Assembly: GCF_000378825.1 (NCBI RefSeq)
Contig: NZ_KB900388.1
Span: forward strand, 3,164,777-3,228,776
Length of the DNA stretch: 64,000 nt
Origin: Salinispora vitiensis
Lineage (GTDB): Bacteria; Actinomycetota; Actinomycetes; Mycobacteriales; Micromonosporaceae
Direction of reading: 5' to 3'
Under the pieces are notes generated by a model, which saw only the letters and a list, made by a program, of their open reading frames with translations, ran no database searches and was not told where the DNA came from. This document shows, in pieces, positions 54,618-61,936 of the stretch (within the stretch, counting starts at the first letter, position 1; every line of letters begins with the position of its first letter). The translations under genes were made by a program, and so were the position numbers.

Positions 54618-55168
54618 TCGCGGTGCGGCGGGCGGTCGAACAGCTCCTCACCCGGGTGTTCCGGTCCCGGGTGGGGATCGCGCTGGCGCTCGCCGTGGTG
54701 GTGGTGGGCATCATCGGCACCACCCGGCTGGTCGTCGGGGCGGGGGAGCCGGGGAGCGGTCTCAGCAACCGCCCGGAGCAGCCAATCACCACGGTGCACC
54801 CGACGACCGGCGACGACGGGCTGATCGGCACGCGCTCCCCCACGCCGGTGACCCGGCCCGGGGAGGCGACACCGGAGCAGGTCGCTGACCAGTTCGTCAC
54901 CGCCTGGCGGGGGCAGCCCGGAATCACCGCCGAGCGCTGGCACGCCGGGCTGCGCCCCCTAACCACCCCAACGTTGGCCGAGCAGCTCGCCGACGTGGAC
55001 CCGGTCGATGTCCCGACCGGCGAGGTGGCGGGCGCCCCGACGGTCACGGCCCGGTCGGACGCGGTCGTCGAGGCACGGGTGCCTTTCAACACCGGCGAGC
55101 TCCGGCTGGAGTTGGTGGCGCCGGACGGCCGGTGGCGGGTGGACGCGGTGGACTGGGAGCAGGAATGA
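54614..55168 (+). CDS. VirB8-like single-TM protein with NTF2-like outer domain
   Basis: 184 residues from GTG 54614. One membrane segment (about 20-40, VGIALALAVVVVGIIGTTRL), a Thr/Pro linker, then a domain of about 100 residues (TPEQVADQFVTAWRGQPGIT, TLAEQLADVDPVDVPTGEVA, LELVAPDGRWRVDAVDWEQE) that looks like an NTF2/VirB8/TcpC fold. VirB8 proteins nucleate the secretion channel. Coupled at both ends by 4-nt overlaps. Confidence 0.6.
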   Translation: MIAVRRAVEQLLTRVFRSRVGIALALAVVVVGIIGTTRLVVGAGEPGSGLSNRPEQPITTVHPTTGDDGLIGTRSPTPVTRPGEATPEQVADQFVTAWRGQPGITAERWHAGLRPLTTPTLAEQLADVDPVDVPTGEVAGAPTVTARSDAVVEARVPFNTGELRLELVAPDGRWRVDAVDWEQE

Positions 55169-56334
55169 GCAGAGCAGCCGAGCCGAAACGCCGTCCGCTG
55201 CGCGTCGGGGCGCTGGCCTTCGCGCTCACCGCGACGCTGACCCTGCTCTGCTGCGCCGGCGGCGCGGGCGCCTTCTTCCTCACCGGGCTCGGCGGCGATG
55301 ACCGGCTCCAGCTCACCAACCAGGAGTGCACCGATGACTTCGGGGTCGAGGTCACCGGGCCGATGCCGCAGATGTCGCAGTACGGTGAGCTCGAGCTCCG
55401 CAACGCCGCGCGGATCATCCAGGTCGGGCAGGAGTTGCAGGTGCCGCCCCGCGGGTGGGTGATCGCCGTGGCGACCGCGATGCAGGAGTCCGGGCTGCGC
55501 AATCTCGCCAACCCCACGGTCCCCGGGTCGGAGCAGCTTCCCAACGAGGGCGTCGGCTCGGACCACGACTCGGTGGGCCTGTTCCAGCAGCGGGAAGGCT
55601 GGGGCTCGGTCCAGGAGCGGATGACGCCGGAGTACGCGGCCCGCAAGTTCTACGAGAAGCTGCTGAAGGTCCCCGGCTGGCAGCAGCTGCCGCTGACCCG
55701 GGCCGCGCAGGCCGTGCAGATCAGCGCCTTCCCGGACGCCTACGCGAAGCATGAGCCGCTGGCGTCGGAGATCGTCAACTCGCTGGCCGGCGGCGCGGCC
55801 CGGACCGTGCCGGTCAACGGCGGGCACGTCTGCGACGCCGCCGAGGATGGCCGGATCTCCGCCTCCGGCTGGACCGCTCCGATCCCCGGTGACGTCGGCT
55901 CCGGCTTCCGCACCCAGGATCGGCCGGCGCACCACGGGGTGGATATCGCCGCACCGAAGGGCTTCCCGATCCGCGCCGCCGCCAGCGGGCGGGTCCTGGT
56001 CGCCCGCTGCGACCCGGACCGGGCCGGGGAGCTGAGCTGCGACGTGGACGGCTGGCCGGGCAAGGGCGGCTGTGGCTGGTTCGTCGACATCGAACACCCC
56101 GGGCCCGGGAAGATCATTACCCGCTACTGTCACCTGGCGGAGAAGCCCAAGGTCGGCGCGGGCGATTCGGTGGGCGCCGGGGAGGAGATCGGGGTGATCG
56201 GCAGCAGCGGCAACTCCTCCGGCCCGCACCTGCACTTCGAGGTGCACACCGATGGTGACCGGAGCAGCGACGGCGCGATCGACCCGGTGGGCTTCATGCG
56301 GGAGCAGGGCGCGCCGCTGCGAAGCGTGGAGTGA
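55165..56334 (+). CDS. Bifunctional peptidoglycan hydrolase (lysozyme-like + M23 peptidase), VirB1-like
   Basis: 389 residues from ATG 55165. N-terminal membrane anchor (12-40). A soluble-lytic-transglycosylase-like domain follows (about 80-200, WVIAVATAMQESGLRNLANP with candidate catalytic E108, SVGLFQQREGWGSVQERMTP). The C-terminal M23 metallopeptidase domain has zinc ligands H256 and D260 (HHGVDIA) and H357 (PHLHFEVH), with DVGSGFRTQ and GVIGSSGNSSG. Such two-domain hydrolases open the cell wall for type IV secretion in Gram-positive bacteria (compare PrgK and TcpG). Coupled to the VirB8-like gene. Confidence 0.88.
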   Translation: MSRAAEPKRRPLRVGALAFALTATLTLLCCAGGAGAFFLTGLGGDDRLQLTNQECTDDFGVEVTGPMPQMSQYGELELRNAARIIQVGQELQVPPRGWVIAVATAMQESGLRNLANPTVPGSEQLPNEGVGSDHDSVGLFQQREGWGSVQERMTPEYAARKFYEKLLKVPGWQQLPLTRAAQAVQISAFPDAYAKHEPLASEIVNSLAGGAARTVPVNGGHVCDAAEDGRISASGWTAPIPGDVGSGFRTQDRPAHHGVDIAAPKGFPIRAAASGRVLVARCDPDRAGELSCDVDGWPGKGGCGWFVDIEHPGPGKIITRYCHLAEKPKVGAGDSVGAGEEIGVIGSSGNSSGPHLHFEVHTDGDRSSDGAIDPVGFMREQGAPLRSVE

Positions 56335-56347
56335 GGAACCGACGGCG

Positions 56348-56941
56348 ATGACAGATCCCCTCCCCGACCCCTTCCTGGACCAGCCGGACTGGGCGCCGCT
56401 GCCGCCCCGACCGATAGCGGTGCTGCCGGCCTCCGACCGGGTCGAGCTGCGCGGGCGTCGGGTGCGGGTCGGCCAACCCGGGCTGGGCTGGCGCGGTGAC
56501 CTCCGCGCGGACGACCGCGTGGTACAGGGCAGCCGCACCTACGTCCCGGTCATCGCCGAGCACGAGTGGTACCGCGCCGAGGCCGATCAGGTCGAGGTCT
56601 TCGCCCCCCTCGTTCCGGTCGACCGGGTCTGGGTGGAGACGGTTGGGCTGCGACCGGAGCAGCCGCCCGCGGAGCCGGATCGGCTGGTCTCCCTGGACGC
56701 GCCCACCCACCGGGCGCCGACGCCGGTCTTCGAGGCCGACGCCGTCGCCGGCCGGCGGGTCGTGCACGTGGTGGGCTCGGTCGAGCACCGGGACCTACGC
56801 GCGGTCACCGAGACCTACTCCAGTGCCGAGGGCGACATCTGCGTCCGGGTCACCCCCGAGGTCGAGTGGTACCGGTGGGCCTGGCGCGGGCAGACCCCGA
56901 CCACGCTCGAGGTCCCCGTCCACCTGCTCTGGATCGAGTAG
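56348..56941 (+). CDS. Hypothetical protein of the secretion-like operon
   Basis: 197 residues from ATG 56348; GAGGAA about 14 nt upstream is a weak RBS. Cytoplasmic, no signal peptide or membrane segment. Two loosely similar halves each contain a Trp-Tyr pair (EHEWYRAEADQVEVFAPLVP near residue 77 and TPEVEWYRWAWRGQTPTTLE near 173), suggesting an internal duplication. No known domain. Last gene of the first rightward run; a convergent gene follows 2 bp later. Confidence 0.6.
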   Translation: MTDPLPDPFLDQPDWAPLPPRPIAVLPASDRVELRGRRVRVGQPGLGWRGDLRADDRVVQGSRTYVPVIAEHEWYRAEADQVEVFAPLVPVDRVWVETVGLRPEQPPAEPDRLVSLDAPTHRAPTPVFEADAVAGRRVVHVVGSVEHRDLRAVTETYSSAEGDICVRVTPEVEWYRWAWRGQTPTTLEVPVHLLWIE

Positions 56942-56943
56942 GG

Positions 56944-57528
56944 TCAGTCAGTCCGCGCGCCGGCACAGACCCGCCAGTCCTCGCCCAGCCGGGTGGTGAA
57001 GCGCCACGGCTGCCGTTCGCTGTAGGCCACGCCGTCCACATGGGCCGAGATCACCAGCTCCAGCTCGACGACCGCCTCGTCCCCGTCCCGTTGGACCGCG
57101 AGACTTTCCCAACTAACTAAAATCGGCACCGCGAAGCGCGCCTCCCGCGCGACCAAGTCCTCGCGCAACGCCCGCAGCTCCGCGACGGACGCTCCCTCGG
57201 CGCAGAGGAACAGGTCGGCGAGGGTGTCGTCGCGGTCGACAAAGAATGCACGTAGGTGGTTGTCCACGACTACCTCCGGTGCACTGCGGTCGGGGGTGGT
57301 GGCCCGGGCGTAGAGGACGTAGCCACCGACGATCCCGCCCAGCACGAGCGCGGCCAGCACGGCGGCGGTTACGGTGAGGACGGTGCGCAGTCGGCGCCGC
57401 GGCGGCGGGACCGGCGCCCCCGCTCCTGGCGCGGGCGCCGAAGGTGGGGCCGCCAGCTGCTCCGAGGGAGGCCGCTGCGCCGGTAGGCGGGACACCTGGG
57501 AACCGGCGGGGGGCTGCACTGATTCCAC
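56944..57528 (-). CDS. Single-TM protein with NTF2/Mce-associated-like outer domain
   Basis: 194 residues from GTG 57528 (GTG 57519 possible). Pro/Ala-rich N-terminus, membrane helix at about 49-72 (TVLTVTAAVLAALVLGGIVG), then an outer domain (VDNHLRAFFVDRDDTLADLF, CAEGASVAELRALREDLVAR, VAYSERQPWRFTTRLGEDWR) of the small NTF2-like type. C108 and C189 may form a disulfide. It is the only leftward gene in the block and resembles the VirB8-like protein in layout. Function unknown. Confidence 0.6.
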   Translation of the reverse strand: MESVQPPAGSQVSRLPAQRPPSEQLAAPPSAPAPGAGAPVPPPRRRLRTVLTVTAAVLAALVLGGIVGGYVLYARATTPDRSAPEVVVDNHLRAFFVDRDDTLADLFLCAEGASVAELRALREDLVAREARFAVPILVSWESLAVQRDGDEAVVELELVISAHVDGVAYSERQPWRFTTRLGEDWRVCAGARTD

Positions 57529-57721
57529 CCCCTGAGGCTAACGGCTGCCGGCCGCTGGCCCAATGCCCAGATTAGGCGGATCGTGACGGCTTCCTCCCCG
57601 CCGGTGACGTCGGCAACAACACGAGGCGCAGCACCGCGGCGCCTCCGCCGGAACCAGCTCGTCCTGCGCTACGGTCTTGGCGCGGGGTGGGTCGCCGACC
57701 TCGCGAAAAGGGGGTGGACGG

Positions 57722-60280
57722 GTGGGTCCGAGGAGGCGGGCGAACCGGGCCGCCGCCCTACACCGGCAGGCTGCCGCCACCGCGCTCGCCGCCGCCGACG
57801 TCCTCGACGACATCCGCCCCGCTCCCGCCGACCACGCCCGCCAGTACGCGCTCGCTGACCGGCTGCGGAGCGCCGCCGGTCAGCTCGCCCCCGGTTGGGC
57901 GGGAGCCGCGCTGGAGACGCTGCCGGCGGAGACCCCCGCCGGGGAGGGGCCGCCGCGCTTCGTCCGGGTCGGCACCGCCGCCCCCCTCGACGAGGCGCGC
58001 TTCCCCGCACTGGTCCCGCTGGTCGGCACCGGGAACCTGACGATCGACGCCGACGCCGGGGATCCGCGGGCTGCGGGCCTGGTCCGGGCCGTCCTGTTCC
58101 GACTGCTGGCGGCCACGCCGGCCGGGGCGCTGCTGGTCCGGGCGGTCGACGGTACGGGTACCGCGCTGGCCCCGTTCGCGGCGCTCGCCGACGCCGGCCT
58201 CCTGCCGCCCCCGGCTACCGACCTCGCCGGCCTGCGGGCGGTGCTGGCGGAGGCGGAGCGGTGGATTGCCCCGGTCGGCGACGGCCGAAGCCGGCACGAC
58301 CGGACCCTGCTCCTGGTCATCGCCGCACTGCCCGAGTCCACCGACCACACCGACCTGGCCCGTCTGGCCGTGCTCGCCGAGCAGGGCAGCGCGAGCGGTC
58401 TGCACCTGGTGGTGGCGGGGTGGCCGGCTGGCCCTGCTCCGCTGCCCCGCGCCGCCTCGCTGACGATCCGCAGTGCGTACGCGCTGCTGGCTGGCCCTCC
58501 CGGCACGGAGTTCGGGACGCCGGAGGCGGATCCGTCGGGCGGCGCCGCCCATCCCAACGACGGCCTCGGCTTGAACTCGCCGGTCTTTCTCGAACCGGAT
58601 CCCCCGGCAGACCTCGTGGACGAGGTCTGCCGACGCGTCGCCGAGCAGGTGGAGGAGGGCTCGCGGCTGGCCCTGGCCGAGCTGCTTCCGGAGCCGGGCG
58701 AGCCGGTGTGGACGGCGAGTACCCGCGACGGGATGGCGACGACGGTGGGGGACGCCGGGGGACGGCCGGTCTCGCTGGGCTTCTCCGAGCTGACGCCGCA
58801 CTGGTTGGTGAGTGGTCGCTCCGAGATCGGCCGCTCGACGTTCCTCGCCACCGCCCTGCTCGGCCTGACCGCCCGCTACGGTCCCGAGGAGCTCGTCGTC
58901 TACCTGGCTGACCTCGGCGCCGGGGAGTCCTTCGCCGAGTTTCTCCAGACCGAACACGACCGCTCCTGGATTCCGCAGGTCCGTGCCGCCGCCATCACCG
59001 CGGACCGGGAGTATGTGCTGGATCTGTTCGACCTCCTGGCCACCGAGGTCCGCCGCCGCGAGGAGGCCGGGGCCCGAGCCGGCGGGCAGCGGTACCAGGA
59101 GCTGCGGCAGCACCGGGAGCTGCCGCGGATCGTCGCCGTGGTGGACGGTCTACCGCGACTGCTCGCCGGCCGGGACCGGATCGCCACCGAGGCCCGGGCC
59201 CTGCTCGAGGCCGTGGCGCGCACCGGCCGGTCGTACGGCGTGCACCTGCTCCTAGCCGGGGAGGGGGACCTGGGCCTGCGGGCGCGCAGTGACCGGGATC
59301 CGCTGCTCGGGCAGTTCCCGGTGCGGGTGGCGCTGCCCGGTGGGGGTGCGGTGTTGGCGTCGACCAACGACTCGGCGGCCGGGCTGGCGGTGGGGAGTGC
59401 GGTGGTCAACACCGCAGGTGGTCTCGGCGGGCCGCGTGGCGCCATCCGGGGACATGAACGGGTGGTCCGCTTCCCCGATCCGCTGGAGCACGGCGAGGTG
59501 GTGGCGGACCTGCGGCACCGGCTTTGGGCGGCCCGCCCGGAGCGGAGCGCCCCACCAGTTGTCTTCGCCGGTTACGCCCAGCCGCAGCTCCGCAACGACC
59601 CCCGGTACCGCGCGGCGGTGGCCGGTGGGGCAACCGGGCCGGTGGCGCTGCTGGGTCGCGCGGTGGATGTGACCCGGTCGACGGTGGCGGTGCCGCTCGA
59701 TCCCGCCCCGGGGCGCAATCTGGCGGTGCTCGGCACCGGTACGGCGGCCGCCGGCCTGCTGGTCACCGCGGCCCGCGGTCTCGCCGCCCACCACCAGCCG
59801 GGTTCCGCCCGGTTCGTGGTGGTGCCTCCCGCGGATGAGGCGGGGCCACTCGCCGCGGCGCTCGCGGCCGAGTTGGCCACCAAACACTCGGTCGCGGTGG
59901 TGGAGCCGGCTGACCTGCCGGCCGCCCTCGACTCCGCCGAGCCGGCCTACCTGGTCGTTTTCGACCTGGACGGGCCCGGTTCCGGACGGGTGCCGCCGGA
60001 CCGGCTCGCCACCCTGCTCCGGGAGGGGCCGCCGGCCGGTCGTCACCTGCTCGGCCGGTGGGGCACCGTACCCGCGTTCGCGTCCCTACTCGAACCAGGA
60101 GACGAGTTGGCCAAGCTCGCCACGGTCGCCGTCGTGGACGTACCGGGAGCCCAGCTCGGGGCGCTCTTCGGCCGCCCGGTGGAGTGGCGCCCTCGACCGG
60201 ACCGGGCGCTGCTCTGGGACGGGCACAGCGAGCAGGGCGTCGTCCTGGTTCCGTTCGCCACGAATCCGGTCCTGACGTGA
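57722..60280 (+). CDS. FtsK/SpoIIIE-like protein with degenerate P-loops
   Basis: 852 residues from GTG 57722, with a GGGGG RBS. The central region TPHWLVSGRSEIGRSTFLAT, RYGPEELVVYLADLGAGESF and ITADREYVLDLFDLLATEVR follows the FtsK/SpoIIIE/EccC pattern. The first P-loop reads G365-RSEI-G370-R371-ST, so the catalytic lysine is arginine. A second domain has GTGTAAAGLL (671-680) in place of GxxxxGKS/T. Both ATP sites therefore look inactive or altered. It could be a coupling-protein-derived scaffold for the adjacent secretion-like system; FtsK-type translocases move DNA or protein. Coupled to the next gene by GTGA. Confidence 0.75.
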   Translation: MGPRRRANRAAALHRQAAATALAAADVLDDIRPAPADHARQYALADRLRSAAGQLAPGWAGAALETLPAETPAGEGPPRFVRVGTAAPLDEARFPALVPLVGTGNLTIDADAGDPRAAGLVRAVLFRLLAATPAGALLVRAVDGTGTALAPFAALADAGLLPPPATDLAGLRAVLAEAERWIAPVGDGRSRHDRTLLLVIAALPESTDHTDLARLAVLAEQGSASGLHLVVAGWPAGPAPLPRAASLTIRSAYALLAGPPGTEFGTPEADPSGGAAHPNDGLGLNSPVFLEPDPPADLVDEVCRRVAEQVEEGSRLALAELLPEPGEPVWTASTRDGMATTVGDAGGRPVSLGFSELTPHWLVSGRSEIGRSTFLATALLGLTARYGPEELVVYLADLGAGESFAEFLQTEHDRSWIPQVRAAAITADREYVLDLFDLLATEVRRREEAGARAGGQRYQELRQHRELPRIVAVVDGLPRLLAGRDRIATEARALLEAVARTGRSYGVHLLLAGEGDLGLRARSDRDPLLGQFPVRVALPGGGAVLASTNDSAAGLAVGSAVVNTAGGLGGPRGAIRGHERVVRFPDPLEHGEVVADLRHRLWAARPERSAPPVVFAGYAQPQLRNDPRYRAAVAGGATGPVALLGRAVDVTRSTVAVPLDPAPGRNLAVLGTGTAAAGLLVTAARGLAAHHQPGSARFVVVPPADEAGPLAAALAAELATKHSVAVVEPADLPAALDSAEPAYLVVFDLDGPGSGRVPPDRLATLLREGPPAGRHLLGRWGTVPAFASLLEPGDELAKLATVAVVDVPGAQLGALFGRPVEWRPRPDRALLWDGHSEQGVVLVPFATNPVLT

Positions 60281-61158
60281 GCCGGATACCCATCCAGGAT
60301 CGGGACCCGGATCGGCAGCATCCCCCGGCGGCCCCGCCGCCGATCCACGTACCGCAGCCGGTTCCTCCGCCGGGGCCGGCCCACCAGCCGCTAACCGACC
60401 CCGCGCCGACCGACGCGGCCCACGAGTCCGAACCGGAGCGCCTGCCCGAGGCGACCCACGAGCCCGAGGCGACCCACGAGCCGGAGCCGGCCCACGAGCC
60501 CGAGCTCGAGCCGGGTCACGACCCGGCCGAGGCGGCATGGGCCGAGTACCTGGCGGCGACCCGGCAGCTCGACGAAGTACGCCGGGGTGCGGCCACTGCC
60601 GCGGGCGAGCAGGCCCGCGCGGTCGCGGCGGCCCGGGAGGAGTTGGCGACGGTCCGGGCCCGGCTGGCGGGGCAGGAGGTGCGGCTGCGCGAGGCTGGCG
60701 TACCGCCGATCTCGCTGGCGCCGACGCCACCGGAGCTCTCGGCGGCGAACCGGTCGATGGCGAGTGGGCCGGCGCCGGTGCTGGCCGCGCTGCGGGAGGC
60801 GGCCGCCCGGGTGGAGTCGGCGGACGCCGCGCTGGCCGCCCGGGGGCTGGTCAACCTGGCCGGCTGGCCCGTCGTCGCCCGTAACCTGCTCTGCTACGCC
60901 CCGCTGGCCCTGCTGACGCCGCTGGTCCAGCTGATCCTGCTCGCTGTCACCGGCCCCGGCACGGTGAGCGTCGCCGCGCTGGTCGTCGGGCTGGCGACGC
61001 CGGCGGCGGCGTTCGCGGCGGGCTGGTGGTGGGTGGGGCGCCTCGCCGCGCCGGACGCGGGCGGGCAACCGCACCGCACTCCCCGGCTCGGGGCGTTGGT
61101 CTGCCTGGTCCCGGCGGTTCTGGCCAGTACGGTGCTCCTGCTCGCCCTGCTGGGCTGA
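60277..61158 (+). CDS. Coiled-coil protein with C-terminal membrane segments
   Basis: 293 residues from GTG 60277 (overlap with previous stop). The first ~80 residues are Pro/Glu/His-rich with EATHEPEATHEPEPAHEPE repeats. Coiled coil follows at about 85-140 and 155-190 (TRQLDEVRRGAATAAGEQAR; REELATVRARLAGQEVRLRE), then three membrane helices at 204-224, 229-253 and 271-292. No known domain. Translational coupling to the FtsK-like gene suggests it anchors that protein at the membrane. Confidence 0.6.
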   Translation: MSRIPIQDRDPDRQHPPAAPPPIHVPQPVPPPGPAHQPLTDPAPTDAAHESEPERLPEATHEPEATHEPEPAHEPELEPGHDPAEAAWAEYLAATRQLDEVRRGAATAAGEQARAVAAAREELATVRARLAGQEVRLREAGVPPISLAPTPPELSAANRSMASGPAPVLAALREAAARVESADAALAARGLVNLAGWPVVARNLLCYAPLALLTPLVQLILLAVTGPGTVSVAALVVGLATPAAAFAAGWWWVGRLAAPDAGGQPHRTPRLGALVCLVPAVLASTVLLLALLG

Positions 61159-61181
61159 GCCCGACGGAGGCGTAGCGGTCC

Positions 61182-61208
61182 CCCGGCGTGGCTGGTGTCC
61201 CCGCCGGG
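61182..61208. terminator. Hairpin between secretion-like block and folE
   Basis: CCCGGCG (61182-61188) pairs with CGCCGGG (61202-61208) across a 13-nt loop in the 59-bp gap between the convergent coiled-coil gene and folE. Probable shared terminator. Confidence 0.5.
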
Positions 61209-61217
61209 CGGGCGAGG

Positions 61218-61877
61218 TCAGCGCGAGTTGATCAACGCCATCGCCTCGGCGCGGGTCCTCGCATCCGCCTGCAGGCTGCCGCGTACGGCGGAGGTGATCG
61301 TGCGGGCCCCCGCCTTCTGAATGCCGCGCATCGCCATGCACATGTGTTCGCACTCCAGGACGACGATCACGCCACGCGGCTGGAGCTGCGCCATCAGCAG
61401 GTCGGCGACCTGCGCGGTGAGCCGCTCCTGCACCTGGGGACGGCGCGCGAAGACCTCTACCAGGCGGGCCAGCTTGGACAGCCCGGTGATCCGGCCGTCC
61501 GTGCCGGGAACGTACCCGATGTGGGCGCTGCCCCGAAACGGCAGCAGGTGGTGCTCGCAGAGGCTCATCACATCGATGTCCCGGACCAGCACCAGCTCGT
61601 CGTGGCTGGCCTCGAAGGTGGTGCTGAGCACCTGCGCCGGGTCGACCCGGAGCCCGGCGAACAACTCGGCGTAGGCCCGGGCGACCCGAGCCGGGGTTTG
61701 CTGGAGCCCGTCGCGGTCCGGGTCTTCGCCGACCGCGATCAGGATCTCGCGGACCGCCTTCTCCAGCCGGCCCAGGTCAACGCTCTCCTCGACCGGACGG
61801 CCGGCGAGCCGACCGCTGACCAGCCGAGCGGCGACATGGTCCAGGTCGCCGTCGAGCTCGGCGGCGGAGGCGGCCAA
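61218..61877 (-). CDS. folE: GTP cyclohydrolase I
   Basis: First step of folate synthesis. 219 residues from TTG 61877. The start is uncertain: there is no ATG or GTG in frame, and CTG at 61942, overlapping the ftsH stop (CTGA), would add about 22 residues. Zinc-site [36 protein letters not shown] and [20 protein letters not shown] are the family signatures. It follows ftsH as in mycobacteria, but folP, normally next, is 12.9 kb away beyond the secretion-like block. Confidence 0.94.
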   Translation of the reverse strand: MAASAAELDGDLDHVAARLVSGRLAGRPVEESVDLGRLEKAVREILIAVGEDPDRDGLQQTPARVARAYAELFAGLRVDPAQVLSTTFEASHDELVLVRDIDVMSLCEHHLLPFRGSAHIGYVPGTDGRITGLSKLARLVEVFARRPQVQERLTAQVADLLMAQLQPRGVIVVLECEHMCMAMRGIQKAGARTITSAVRGSLQADARTRAEAMALINSR

Positions 61878-61936
61878 CCCCGACGGGAGGTTGGCCGCCT
61901 GGTCCCCCGGTACGGGGTTGGTCGCCTCGTCGCTGT

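Noticed and set aside
57722..60280. Type VII (ESX) secretion EccC
   Set aside because: No WXG100, EccB, EccD, EccE or mycosin genes nearby, and neighbours are VirB-like.
48316..61217. Integrative conjugative element or prophage
   Set aside because: No integrase, excisionase, relaxase, replication initiator, tRNA or direct-repeat boundaries; no phage structural genes.
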